Source of the DNA: Martensiomyces pterosporus
Taxonomy: Eukaryota; Kickxellomycota; Kickxellomycetes; Kickxellales; Kickxellaceae
Reading direction: 5' to 3'
Assembly (NCBI GenBank): GCA_025201845.1
Contig: MU603989.1
Location: 28,642-92,641 of the forward strand
DNA length: 64,000 bases
Shown: piece by piece, positions 19,984-29,586 of the stretch
Layout of the letters: each line of letters starts with the position of its first letter
Numbering within the stretch: the first letter of the stretch is position 1
Program-made: the position numbers and the translations under genes
Notes under the pieces: generated by a model
Told to the model about the DNA's origin: nothing
The model's database searches: none
What the model saw: only the letters and a program-made list of their open reading frames with translations

Positions 19984-20985
19984 GGTAGCAAGGCAGTATA
20001 TACTAGGACGTGAGGCGAAGGAAAGTATCACTACGAACGCTGGGGCTGATGGAAGAAAAAAAAAAAGACCATTCGGCTATGGCTGTGATGGCTACTGAGA
20101 ATGCCCTGGCCATGCTCTAGATTTTTATACTGTTATCAAACTGGCCAGGTGCAAGTAGACTCTAGTTCTGCTTTGTACCAGCTCCAGACAGGGGACCTGC
20201 CATGGAAAGAGTACGAATGTGTGATGGGAAAGAAAAGAGATATGTGCAACGCTTCGCCGCCATTGCTGCCAACGCTGGCATGGACGAGCTTGTCTGCAGA
20301 CTCTTGCAAAGGATGACGGAAATGGAAGCAGGCGCGTTTCAAGACAGAGCTGCTTTGTTAGTGACATTTATGGCGAAAAAGCACATGTAAACAAGTCTCA
20401 GCCACCGGTGCGCAGACTGAAAAAGGCATCGGGCACAAATATCTGCAACTCTGCTACTGCTTTTACAGATGCGCCATCCCAGAACAATAAGCCATATGGA
20501 CGCTGACGCACTATTCACGAGTGCTGGCATATAAGGCATAAACCCACATCGTGTGTGCCCCCTTTGCCCTAGTACACTTGATGTGCTGGGTCATTGTGAC
20601 CAAGTACTAGCATCGCACGAGATATCGCGAGATAGCTGTACACGCAGCTCCAATCCTCGAATAAAACGATGCTAAACCAGCACGCCTCAGGCAAACACGC
20701 TCTTCTCTTCGGCTTCAAGCATCGTGGTGTAGCTGTCCAACACTCTTTAATGCAGCCAGCATGCAGTTTCACGCCACCCAAAGAATACTGGGCATATCTC
20801 AGTTCCATGAGAATGAAACCACCTGGATGGACTGCAAAGCACAGCAGCATGCATCAACCCTCAGATAGGCTCGTTCATTGTTGCCAGTATCCCCAGTTAC
20901 TACGTCCTGTATATGATATCCACAATTCTGACTATAGAGCAGTATGCTACTAAAATGATCAATGAGTGGATGACTAGAGTGATGT
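19984..20985. other. Intergenic between paralogs 2 and 3
   Basis: No intact gene seen. It includes the TATA element of paralog 2. Short open frames around 20100-20950 on both strands lack recognisable features. Confidence 0.45.
20122..20129 (-). promoter_or_regulatory. TATA box candidate of paralog 2
   Basis: TATAAAAA on the minus strand, about 140 bp upstream of ATG 19983. Spacing is like that of paralog 3. Confidence 0.55.
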
Positions 20986-21064
20986 CTAGTGGAATCCAGA
21001 GATGTTGTTAACAGTAGTGCCGGCTCCATTCGTGACAGGAGCAGCAGCATCAACAGCACCTTTA
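20986..21064 (-). pseudogene. Orphan copy of the secreted-family module, out of frame after paralog 3
   Basis: On the minus strand, directly after the paralog 3 stop and in a different frame, the sequence reads LKGAVDAAAPVTNGAGTT then VNNISGFH and a TAG at 20986-20988. This is a clear copy of the module found near the N-terminus of the neighbouring secreted proteins (GVVDAVAPITAGVGTT, NNxLGF). It has no signal peptide of its own. Either it is the relic of a fourth tandem gene, or paralog 3 once ended with a second module and a frameshift cut it off. An assembly indel in the preceding GGSGYPVQ repeats would give the same picture. Confidence 0.6.
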
Positions 21065-21538
21065 AGCATGAGGATATGAACCGCGTTGAACCGGATAACC
21101 AGAACCACCTTGAACCGGATAACCAGAACCACCTTGAACCGGATGACCAGAGGCACCACTGCCAGGTGCGGAACCAGAAGAACCGGTACTGCCAGGTGGG
21201 TGAGAGGATGAGCCACCACTGCCAGATGGGTGAGAGGGTGCGCCACCACTGCCAGATGGGCTGGAAGATGAGCCACCACTGCCAGAAGAGCCGGAAGACG
21301 AACCGCCGCTGCCAGATGGGTTAGAGGATGGGCCGCTACCACCAGACGAAGACCCACCTGACCCAGATGAGGGAGCCGTGAATCCAAGGATGTTGTTCAA
21401 AGTCGTTCCAACACCAGCTGTAATGGGGGCAACAGCATCAACAACACCGCCAAGGACCGCTGTGACAGGTCGAGGGACTGGTGATGCAGCTACGATCGCG
21501 GAAAGGGCAAGAGAGACGAGAACGGCGTAGGTGCGCAT
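21062..21538 (-). CDS. Secreted Ser/Gly-rich repeat protein (paralog 3)
   Basis: A 158-residue protein. A signal peptide (MRTYAVLVSLALSAIVAA) is followed by SPVPRP, then the module GGVVDAVAPITAGVGTT and LNNILGF, which differs from the gene at 17.5 kb at only two of about 26 positions. The remainder is a Gly/Ser/Pro-rich tail (GSGGSSS, SHPSGSGG) ending in three GGSGYPVQ units and RGSYPHA. ATG 21538 is the only start before the signal peptide. The strong conservation of the module beside freely changing tails suggests the module carries the function, for example wall or membrane association. Secreted nature is clear from the sequence; function unknown. Confidence 0.75.
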   Translation of the reverse strand: MRTYAVLVSLALSAIVAASPVPRPVTAVLGGVVDAVAPITAGVGTTLNNILGFTAPSSGSGGSSSGGSGPSSNPSGSGGSSSGSSGSGGSSSSPSGSGGAPSHPSGSGGSSSHPPGSTGSSGSAPGSGASGHPVQGGSGYPVQGGSGYPVQRGSYPHA

Positions 21539-22275
21539 TGCTATTGACAGTATTAATCAGTATTGTAAGGCAAAGGGGCTAGAGCAACTGGATGCTGGGC
21601 AAACACGAGGGTATCAAATGAAGGAAGGCTAAGTAGCTTGGTTGGAGCGCAATTCTTTGTTAGCGGTGTCCATGGTCTTTTATATGGCTCTATCTTGCAG
21701 CCTGGAAGTGCTCTGTCCACCGCAGCCTCTCCCGGTCTCTCCTCCCCCTCTCTGCCACACTCATACTAAACATCCCTCAGACAAGCAGACAAACGTCACT
21801 GGGTGGTTGTCGCTAGTGTTTTGGTTTTTTGCTATTGTTTTTCATATGGAATGGCGATATTGTGTCGTAGAATTGCCAGATACAGCATGCCTGCAAGAAA
21901 AAATAGCCGTGCCATAGAATAATGGCTGGAACTCCGCTGTTGCCTCACAGTAGGGACTCTGCCCAAGAAATAGTGCCATCCGTTGTTGGTGCTGACCGTT
22001 GGATCAGCTTGATTCAGCTGTTCTGGTGGCATGTCTGAAAGCATGAGTGCATAAGCAGCATGAACCCAGCACGCATCCACAGAAGAAATAGATAGCGATC
22101 CGCCCACACACATGCAGGAATCTCAAGGGAAATCTAGATGTATACGCGGGTAAGCGAGCGTCCGCACGCAAGGCTACAAATGCTCGAGTTTACCACCACA
22201 CTTCTCGTCACGTCCTGCTCCTCTTGTCGTTTCCTCTCTTCTGCCAACGCCAATCCGCCGGAAATAAATAGCAGA
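21539..22275. other. Divergent region, paralog 3 / Yippee-like gene
   Basis: A 737-bp stretch with no gene seen. The Yippee-proximal part, from about 22138, is an open frame in phase with the Yippee gene, but it lacks family similarity and is probably leader. Confidence 0.45.
21678..21685 (-). promoter_or_regulatory. TATA box candidate of paralog 3
   Basis: ATATAAAA on the minus strand, about 140 bp upstream of ATG 21538, matching the arrangement at paralogs 1 and 2. Confidence 0.55.
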
Positions 22276-22704
22276 ATGGGGCTTGTATTCCAACAATTCC
22301 TTGAGTGCCCATCGATATACGCCTGCCTGGGGTGCAGCGCACACATCGCGCGAGCTGGGGACATCATCTCGAGGACGTTTCAAGGACGGCTCGGCCGTGC
22401 GTACCTGACAGAGGCCGTGGTCAACGAGATGCTTGGGGATAACGAGGACCGCCTGCTGATGACCGGCATGCACACAGTTTGCAACCTGCACTGCCGCAAC
22501 TGTGGCACAGTCATTGGCTGGAAGTACATCAGAGCCCACGACAAGTCGCAGCAGTACAAAGAGGGACGATACGTGCTCGAGCAATCGCGCATCTTTGCCA
22601 TGGACCAGGCATCCAAGCCACGCACCAGCGGCGACGGCAATGGGTCCTCGCACTATACCAGCGGCACTTCCACAAGAACGGGAAGCCCAGTGCCAACTCG
22701 CTAG
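22276..22704 (+). CDS. Yippee-family zinc-binding protein (YPEL/Moh1)
   Basis: A 142-residue protein with the Yippee fold, a small zinc-binding beta-tent domain. Zinc ligands are C17-x2-C20 (YACLGC) and C73-x2-C76 (HCRNC), with the family's 52-residue spacing between the pairs. Further family matches are RTFQGRLGRAYLTEAVVN, MTGMHTVCNLHC and TVIGWKYIRAHDKSQQYKEGRYVLE. Residues after ~110 form a Ser/Thr/Gly tail. Family members include yeast Moh1 and human YPEL5, a factor associated with the CTLH/GID ubiquitin ligase. The ATG at 22276 gives the expected N-terminus. The gene is convergent with MRPL1, with 133 bp between stops. Confidence 0.93.
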   Translation: MGLVFQQFLECPSIYACLGCSAHIARAGDIISRTFQGRLGRAYLTEAVVNEMLGDNEDRLLMTGMHTVCNLHCRNCGTVIGWKYIRAHDKSQQYKEGRYVLEQSRIFAMDQASKPRTSGDGNGSSHYTSGTSTRTGSPVPTR

Positions 22705-22837
22705 ACAAGGGACAAGCAACAACGGGCAGCAAGTGCTTCAATTGTATAGTTTTTCTTTAATAGAGAACAAAGGTGAAAAGGCTGGGCTGAACAGAGGCCT
22801 CTGCTCCATTCATTTGGAGTGCGTGCACTGCGTGGGC

Positions 22838-23575
22838 TTAGGCATCGGCCACCTGCACTCCAGGGCCGCGAGTCGAGCTCAGATACACACGGCTGATGAA
22901 TTTGCCCCTGTTGCCCTTCGAGTTGGCACGGACGGACTCCATGATGGTCGACACGTTGCTCTTGATCTCCTCTGCCGAAAACCCAATCTTCGCCACGCCC
23001 GTATGGACGATGAACTTTTTGTCCGCACGAAAGTCCTGCGCGTTTTTGGAGAACCTGATGGCGTCCGCCACCTCGCTTGTGACCGTGCCCTTGTTCACCG
23101 TGGGCATCAGGCCCTTGGGACCCAGCATGCGCGCAATCTTGGCCACCTTGGGCAGCATATCAGGTGTCGACAGGCACTTGTCAAACTTGACCTCGCCGTC
23201 CCTGACCTTGTTCACGAGCTCCTCGCCGCCCACAAAGTCTGCACCTGCCGCCTGCGCCTCCTTGGCCTTCTCGCCCTCAGCAAACACAAGAACCTTGATG
23301 TTGGCCTTGTATGCCCGTGGCAGAATGCATGACCCACGGATCGGCGGCTGGCCCTTCTCGGGCTGGCAGTGCACGTGCAGCTCGACTGTCTGTCCTGGCT
23401 GTCCGACCTCGTATGCCTTCAGGATCGAGATGGCCTTGTCGAGCGGGACGGAGTTTGGGTGCGGCGCCACGCTGCGCTTTGTGGCATACCCTCTTGCGCT
23501 AAGCGGCAGCGCCCGCTGAGCGAATTGGACTGAAAGGCACCGTGCAGACGGCGTGATTCGCGACACTGCCGACAT
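22838..23575 (-). CDS. MRPL1: Mitochondrial large-subunit ribosomal protein uL1m
   Basis: A 245-residue L1 protein of the mitochondrial ribosome. The first ~30 residues (MSAVSRITPSARCLSVQFAQ..., ending near ARGYATKR) are a typical arginine- and serine-rich mitochondrial targeting sequence. The L1 domain follows, with PGQTVELHVHC, FDKCLSTPDMLPKVAKIAR, MLGPKGLMPTVNKGTVT, KKFIVHTGVAKIGFSAEEI and the C-terminal FISRVYLSSTRGPGVQV. The LGPKGLMP signature is diagnostic of L1. ATG 23575 is preferred because the frame upstream of it is leader-like and contains no better start. It shares a 552-bp divergent promoter with the kinesin. Confidence 0.93.
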   Translation of the reverse strand: MSAVSRITPSARCLSVQFAQRALPLSARGYATKRSVAPHPNSVPLDKAISILKAYEVGQPGQTVELHVHCQPEKGQPPIRGSCILPRAYKANIKVLVFAEGEKAKEAQAAGADFVGGEELVNKVRDGEVKFDKCLSTPDMLPKVAKIARMLGPKGLMPTVNKGTVTSEVADAIRFSKNAQDFRADKKFIVHTGVAKIGFSAEEIKSNVSTIMESVRANSKGNRGKFISRVYLSSTRGPGVQVADA

Positions 23576-24127
23576 CTTCTCCGAGGTCTGTATGTAGAGC
23601 GAATTCAAAAGAGGCGTGAAAGGAGGTAATTGGAGACAAGGCTGCAGCTGCAAAATGTCGCCGCTTGCAGCTATCAAAAGCGCAACTGCCCAGGCAGTAG
23701 CCCTTTTTTATCAGACGCTGAAATCCATCAGCCCAATCAACCACGAGATCATCCAGAATCACCAGACACGTGACTGGAATGCACGGCCCTGAGCTGGTGC
23801 GGGGACGGAGCGCCTGCTTGGCGGTGACGAAACCAGACTGGCCGCTGGCTTTTGCATCGTCCGACGTGCCGCTCCCGTTTGGCAGCGATCTGCCCGCTGT
23901 TGCATGAAAATGGAGGCTGCGAGCTGCTTTGCTGCGTGCAAAACAAGCTCAGAAGGAGCAGAGGCCGGCTGCGTGCTAAGACACACCGCCATGCATCTGG
24001 ACTCCTGTGCTGCTTCCCCGTCGCCCTCAGTCAAGGCGGGGGCAGCCGTGGCCATGCTTTTCGTCCCCTCTTTGGCTCGGCTTTGTATTATTACTCTACT
24101 ATCGCGCTATATTTTTCATGACAGCCA
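23576..24127. other. Divergent promoter region MRPL1 / kinesin-3
   Basis: No gene. It contains a CCAAT pentamer at 23733-23737 and a CACGTG hexamer (CACGTGAC) at 23767-23772. CACGTG sites upstream of mitochondrial ribosomal protein genes are known from some fungi (Cbf1-type), but one hexamer is within chance expectation. Confidence 0.45.
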
Positions 24128-27100
24128 ATGACGGAAAACAAAAATGTCGTTGTTGCGGTCAGGTGCAGACCGCTAAATGCACGAGAAAAGAGGCGCGGTG
24201 CGTCGTGTCTGGTCACGATGGCGGGCCAGCAGACAACGCTCGAAATGCCCGAGGGACCGGCCAGCAATGGCAGTAGCAGTAGAGCTGGGGACCGGCGCCG
24301 GCGCACATACAACTTTGACTACTCGTACTGGACGGCAGGCGACCCCGCCGACCCAGCGTATGCCAGCCAATGGGTGGTGTTCAACGACATAGGCAAGGCC
24401 GTGCTGGACCACGCGCTGTCCGGCTACCACTGCTGTGTGTTTGCGTACGGGCAGACGGGCAGTGGCAAGTCGTACACGATGATGGGCGGACCGAGGGACG
24501 ATGCCGGGCTGATTCCGCGTGTATGCAAGGAGCTGTTCAGGAGCACAGCAAGCAGTGGGGCAGCGGGAGGCGATGGCGCGCCGTCGTACCACGTCGAGGT
24601 GTCGTACTTGGAAATATACAACGAGCGGGTGCGCGACTTGCTCAACCCCAGGTCGTCGGGGAGCCTGCGCGTCAGAGAGCACCCATCGCTCGGGCCCTAT
24701 GTCGAGGACCTGACCAAGGCCGCAGTCAGCTCGTACGAGGAGGTGTTGGAGCACATGAGCCAGGGCAACAAGGCGCGCACTGTGGCAGCGACCAACATGA
24801 ACGAGGCCAGCAGCCGGTCTCATGCAGTATTCACCATTGTGCTCACGCGGCGAACGCACAGCCGCTCGCTGGACCAGATATCCGAGCGGACCTCGCGTAT
24901 CAGCCTGGTGGATTTGGCTGGAAGCGAAAGAGCCAACGCCACAAAGGCAACGGGCGTAAGGCTGAAGGAGGGCTCCAAGATCAACCAGTCCTTGGCTGCT
25001 CTGGGCAAAGTCATCTCGGCGCTGGCAGACAGGGAGAAGCAGCAGGCAGGTGCGGGCAAGAACAGGGGCAGGCGCGAGAACTACGTGCCCTATCGAGACA
25101 GCGTGCTGACTTGGCTTTTGAAGGACTCGCTCGGAGGCAACTCGCGCACGTTTATGATTGCAACCATATCGCCTGCCGATTACTCGGAAACGCTGAGCAC
25201 CTTGCGGTACGCTGACTGCGCCAAGCACATTGTCAACCAGGCTACGGTGAACGAGGACGCCACGGTCAAGCTTGTCCGCGAGCTGAAGGAGGAGGTCGCA
25301 TCCTTGCGGCGGCGTCTGGCTATGGCGGGCCCCAACAACAGCCAGGGCAGCGACTTGCAGGATCAGCTCGAGGCTAACGAAAAGCTGATCCACGAGCTTA
25401 ACCAGACGTGGGAGGAGAAGCTGCGCCGGACGCAGGCGATCCAGATGGAGCGCGAGCGGGCTCTGGCGGCTTTGGGGATCTCCATCGACACAAACCGTGC
25501 TGGATACGGCGTTGGCCTCCACGCACCACGCGACATCCCACACCTGGTCAACCTCAGCGAGGATCCGCTCATGTCCGAGTGCCTGGTGTACAACCTGAAG
25601 CCCGGGAGAACCACGGTAGGGGCCGATGGCGAGGCCACAGAGGGTGGCGACACGGACATCAAGCTGAGCGCGTCCGGCGGAGTGTCGCGGCACCATTGCT
25701 CCTTTGACTACGACGTCAGTTCTGGTGCGGTGACGGTGCATCCGTTGGATGGCAACCTGGTCTTGGTCAATGGGCAGCGCATAGACCAGCCGCGGCAGCT
25801 CAAATCAGGGTACCGCGTCATCATTGGCAACTCCTTCGTCTTCAGACTCAACCACCCAGTCCAGGCCAGGCAGGAGCGTATGAAGCAAGGGGCAGCTAGA
25901 CAGCATGCCAAGCTGCCACCTGATGGTGGTTCAGGCGATGCGACCACTGACGAGGCCACAGCCAGATCCGCCGGATATGCATCGGGCAGCCACAGTGTGC
26001 CGAGCGGCGGAGATCTGGAGGACCGATACACGGGCGACACCCCAGCCAGCGACGTGTACGAAACGCAGTCCGAGTACGCGGCTGACTGGCACTACGCGTG
26101 GCAAGAGGCACACCCGGATGACTTGGAGTCAGAGCACCCGTATGATGGCGATATGGTGGACCATGACGCTCTGTACGAGCAGCCCGGGTTTCCAACCAGC
26201 GGGTGGAGCGACACACACAGCGATATATCCGATCGCGACGGCAGCACATCGGGTCGACGGCCGTCGCTCGCGTCTTTATTCCGGCCAAACGACACGGCTG
26301 TGGCTCCTGGATCTCCTGGGTTTGCAGGTTCGCGGCTGGCGCACCTGCATGGCCATGACAGCACACTTCGACGCCCCTCGTCACAGCTGGCTTTGAGTCG
26401 CAGTGCGATGCCCATCTCTCGGCGGCGTGATTCAGCCGCCAGTGGTGCGGGCGCAGCAACGGTGGCGGCAGCAACTGCTATTCCCGGTTCCAGCTATGAC
26501 CCAAGGCGCGCACGCGGTCTCACAGTGTCGGCTGCCTCTGCTTTCTGGGGCAGCAGCACCGGCGCCTGCCAGCAAAATTCGTTTCCAAGCACGCCCACCA
26601 AGTCGCAGTACCTCGGCCAGAACCTGCCGCAGCTAGGCCAGCATGCCGACGCAGCGCTTGCACGATACGCTGCTACCATGAGCTCTCGCGAAAGAAGGTT
26701 TTACGAGCATAGGCTGGCACGTCTTGTCATTGGCAGATGGCGGCGGTACAAGCTTGTCCGGGTAGGCGAGATGATGCTTCGCAACGCAATCCATCTCAAG
26801 GAAGCCAACGTCATAAGCAAGGAACTCGGCCAAAGAGTGGTGTACCAATTTGCTATTCTCCGAGGGGGCGCAGACTCGTTTCCCGTGTCGCCTCTTGAGC
26901 CAGACGCTCTGCCTGCGCTTTTATCCGAGTGGGACAGCATCTCTGCTGGTGGTGGCGGGGCAGCCGGGGCACGGCAGGTCAAGCTGCTCAGCAGCCCAAT
27001 TTCAGAGAGAACTGTGCCCGAGGTGGTGGTCAAGGTGCTGGATATTGCGCACAAGTGCTGGTACGTCTGGTCGCTCGAGACGTTCCGCGCCCAGCTGGAC

Positions 27101-29512
27101 AAGATGCAGCGCTTGTCGACAGTCAAGGGGTCGTACCGAGCACACCTCGTTCTGGATCCCTTCCACACGTGCCCCTCGCCACGGTACTCGTGCATTGGGA
27201 TGGCGATGTACCCGGTCTGGCCCAGCGCCCGGCCATACTCGTCAAAGATCGATGCACCGGTGATCGATGCTCTGTGCGGGCTGGAGCGCGGCCGTGTCAC
27301 TGGAAGCTTAGCAGCGCTGCCTGTGCGCAAGCCAACTCAAAGCAGCGGTGCCGAGGTGTGGAACGTCATCATCCAGGTCAACTTCTTGCATGGTGTCAGC
27401 GAGAGCGAGGTGACTGGCGTGCATTGCCGGCTGCGCATGGTCCGCGCTCGTGGGCTTCTCTCGACCTCAAGCCCTGGCAGACTCTTGGTGACACCGCTGA
27501 TGAACTCCAAGGAAGTAGAGGGCCGTGATGTGGCTGGCGATACAAATTCGGACGACGCGACAAACGGCATGGACTCGGAGGTAACAGTGAGCACGCTGTC
27601 AAGCCAAGCGGCTCGACACAACAGCCCGCTATCCGGGTTTGGCGATGGCCCTGTCAATGTCAACTTCCGCCAGCAGTGGCAGGTTGACATGCTCACAGCC
27701 GACACCTGTGTGGTGATAGAGTTTTTCGGCCTCGCACAGCCCTTGTCTCTACGCCGGGCGTTCCAGGAGGACGTGCAGATCGAAACATCGCTGCGGGCTG
27801 GATCGCGCATCACAGGCAGCAGCAGCAGCATAGGACGCGTGCCGGCGTTGATGGGCGATAACTCGCTGTCGGCGAGCCAGAACCTGCTCGTCGAGAGGCT
27901 GCACGAAGAGGAGCTGTTTGTCGATTCGCAGCACGAGGTCATGCTGTGGATAAACGTGCTGGAGCTTGGGCTGAATGGCGAGTGGGAGAAGGCGCCCTGC
28001 ATCAGATCGCAGCCGTCGCCGGCATACATCTTGCGCCAGGGCCTTCAGCGCCGCATCGAAGTGGTACTTGGCCATAACGCCAGCCATCACCTAAGAATCA
28101 AGCATTTGCGTGAGGTGCGTATCGGGTGCCCTGACCTTGTTGACGATAAGGGCCGGCTCGTCAGCGAGCAGCAGCAGCAGCAGCAGCATGGCGGTGGAGC
28201 GTGTGCACGGATGGTAGAACTGCCTGTCGGTGATGTCGCGTTGGCCGATCACGATGAGCGGTTGGATAACCGGTGCTTTGTGAGAGCGGCTATGCCTTGG
28301 GACACGTCGATCTATGGCTCACGGCTTTTGGACATGCCCACGGATCGCGGCCAGCGTGTGCGGCTGAGCCTAGACCTGAAGCTGGAGCTCGAAAACTGCA
28401 GTGCGCCTTTGGAGCTGAGCTCCGAGATATTTGCCCAAATCCACTCGAGGCAGTCCACAGTCGGACGCAGCTGGCTGTCGAATCTGGCTGAAAGCGCCAG
28501 CGGGTTCTTTAGATCCGGCATGAGCATTTCGCGCATTTCCAGCGAGTTCCTGCCCACAGCGGCCGACAGCAGCGATGGCGCATCGTCAGACACAAACCCG
28601 CCGCTTGGCGACCCCGTCTTCCGTGTGTTCTCTCTGACTCTTAGTCCAGCCAACCCAGCGAGAGGCAGGGATAACCTGTGGCGGCTGAACACCGGCAAGA
28701 AGTATGTGCGTGGCGAGGAGACTCTGCTGCCGTGGCAACCGCGGAGCGTGCAGTTTGTCGACGAGTTCCATCGCTTGGAGCATGCCGAGGCGTGGCGCCT
28801 CACTGTGGCACGAACAAGAGAGCAGATCGAGGCGCTGGGCCCTGCGCTGGTTGTCCCGAGCCCCGAGCATGTCGAGGCACTCAGCCGCGCACTGGATGCG
28901 CCTCAGAGCGCACCGACGACAGCTACCGACTGTGCGCATGGTCTGGGAGACCTGAATCGTGTGGATCAGTCGTTGAAGCAGGTGCGCATCAGGAAGCGTG
29001 TTGTTGAGGCGGTGAAGAAAATCATGGACTTTCGGCGCATCCCAGAAAGCGGGCTTGAGCTCCACCAGGAGCCGCTCGAAGACAGCATCATTGGGTCTGG
29101 CGGAATCTCACCCGCAGCGAAAGGCGGCCTATCCAGTCTGCATGGTGCTAGAACCAGGCCCTTGCGCCGGCCAGCAAACGTTCGCCCGATACACTTGCAG
29201 GGCCATTTCTCGCATAGCGGATGGGTCGACATCTTGGACACAAACGCTGGGCCCGACATTTGGACCCGCCGGTGGCTGGTGGTCGAGCGACCCTACATCT
29301 TTGTCTTCACAGGCAAGTCGTGCCAGCTGCTGGACAATGTTATCAACATCTCGTCGGCGAGAATCGACTCGGACCCCAACGTGTCCGAGATGCTGGGCCG
29401 CAGCAACGTCCTTGCGCTGTATACAAACACCAACGCATACCTGCTGAACCCACCTGCTGCCGAGGTCCAAACATGGATTTCTGCCATTGACGAGTGGTAC
29501 TTTCTGCTATAA
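24128..29512 (+). CDS. Kinesin-3 motor protein (Unc104/KIF1 type)
   Basis: A 1794-residue plus-end-directed kinesin that moves vesicles and early endosomes along microtubules. Motor domain ~1-370 with P-loop GQTGSGKS 108-115, switch I NMNEASSRSH, and switch II LVDLAGSERA. A short neck coil ELKEEVASLRRRL follows, then an FHA domain (~460-560; SECLVYNLKPGRT, SGGVSRHHCSF). After a long Ser/Gly/Asp-rich disordered stretch (~570-850) come KIF1B-like and DUF3694-like regions. A C-terminal PH domain (~1690-1790; HSGWVDILDTNAGPDIWTRR, WLVVERPYIFVF) binds lipids on cargo. Domain order and length match fungal Unc104. No intron in 5.4 kb. The stop is 74 bp from the stop of the convergent ArAE/BRE4-like gene. 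Confidence 0.93.
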   Translation: MTENKNVVVAVRCRPLNAREKRRGASCLVTMAGQQTTLEMPEGPASNGSSSRAGDRRRRTYNFDYSYWTAGDPADPAYASQWVVFNDIGKAVLDHALSGYHCCVFAYGQTGSGKSYTMMGGPRDDAGLIPRVCKELFRSTASSGAAGGDGAPSYHVEVSYLEIYNERVRDLLNPRSSGSLRVREHPSLGPYVEDLTKAAVSSYEEVLEHMSQGNKARTVAATNMNEASSRSHAVFTIVLTRRTHSRSLDQISERTSRISLVDLAGSERANATKATGVRLKEGSKINQSLAALGKVISALADREKQQAGAGKNRGRRENYVPYRDSVLTWLLKDSLGGNSRTFMIATISPADYSETLSTLRYADCAKHIVNQATVNEDATVKLVRELKEEVASLRRRLAMAGPNNSQGSDLQDQLEANEKLIHELNQTWEEKLRRTQAIQMERERALAALGISIDTNRAGYGVGLHAPRDIPHLVNLSEDPLMSECLVYNLKPGRTTVGADGEATEGGDTDIKLSASGGVSRHHCSFDYDVSSGAVTVHPLDGNLVLVNGQRIDQPRQLKSGYRVIIGNSFVFRLNHPVQARQERMKQGAARQHAKLPPDGGSGDATTDEATARSAGYASGSHSVPSGGDLEDRYTGDTPASDVYETQSEYAADWHYAWQEAHPDDLESEHPYDGDMVDHDALYEQPGFPTSGWSDTHSDISDRDGSTSGRRPSLASLFRPNDTAVAPGSPGFAGSRLAHLHGHDSTLRRPSSQLALSRSAMPISRRRDSAASGAGAATVAAATAIPGSSYDPRRARGLTVSAASAFWGSSTGACQQNSFPSTPTKSQYLGQNLPQLGQHADAALARYAATMSSRERRFYEHRLARLVIGRWRRYKLVRVGEMMLRNAIHLKEANVISKELGQRVVYQFAILRGGADSFPVSPLEPDALPALLSEWDSISAGGGGAAGARQVKLLSSPISERTVPEVVVKVLDIAHKCWYVWSLETFRAQLDKMQRLSTVKGSYRAHLVLDPFHTCPSPRYSCIGMAMYPVWPSARPYSSKIDAPVIDALCGLERGRVTGSLAALPVRKPTQSSGAEVWNVIIQVNFLHGVSESEVTGVHCRLRMVRARGLLSTSSPGRLLVTPLMNSKEVEGRDVAGDTNSDDATNGMDSEVTVSTLSSQAARHNSPLSGFGDGPVNVNFRQQWQVDMLTADTCVVIEFFGLAQPLSLRRAFQEDVQIETSLRAGSRITGSSSSIGRVPALMGDNSLSASQNLLVERLHEEELFVDSQHEVMLWINVLELGLNGEWEKAPCIRSQPSPAYILRQGLQRRIEVVLGHNASHHLRIKHLREVRIGCPDLVDDKGRLVSEQQQQQQHGGGACARMVELPVGDVALADHDERLDNRCFVRAAMPWDTSIYGSRLLDMPTDRGQRVRLSLDLKLELENCSAPLELSSEIFAQIHSRQSTVGRSWLSNLAESASGFFRSGMSISRISSEFLPTAADSSDGASSDTNPPLGDPVFRVFSLTLSPANPARGRDNLWRLNTGKKYVRGEETLLPWQPRSVQFVDEFHRLEHAEAWRLTVARTREQIEALGPALVVPSPEHVEALSRALDAPQSAPTTATDCAHGLGDLNRVDQSLKQVRIRKRVVEAVKKIMDFRRIPESGLELHQEPLEDSIIGSGGISPAAKGGLSSLHGARTRPLRRPANVRPIHLQGHFSHSGWVDILDTNAGPDIWTRRWLVVERPYIFVFTGKSCQLLDNVINISSARIDSDPNVSEMLGRSNVLALYTNTNAYLLNPPAAEVQTWISAIDEWYFLL

Positions 29513-29586
29513 GCTAAACATCTGTAATTTGCGTTTCTTTTTCATATGCTTTTCAAATCAATCTGCATTACTGAATCGGCTGCTGT

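Noticed and set aside
2801..23772. CACGTG hexamers in promoters at 2801, 4356 and 23767 as a shared regulon
   Set aside because: Several such hexamers are expected by chance in this much intergenic DNA, and no extended shared motif surrounds them.
24173..25741. 522-codon antisense open frame over the kinesin motor domain
   Set aside because: Overlaps a perfectly conserved kinesin motor on the other strand. GC-rich third codon positions commonly create such antisense frames, and its composition is not protein-like.
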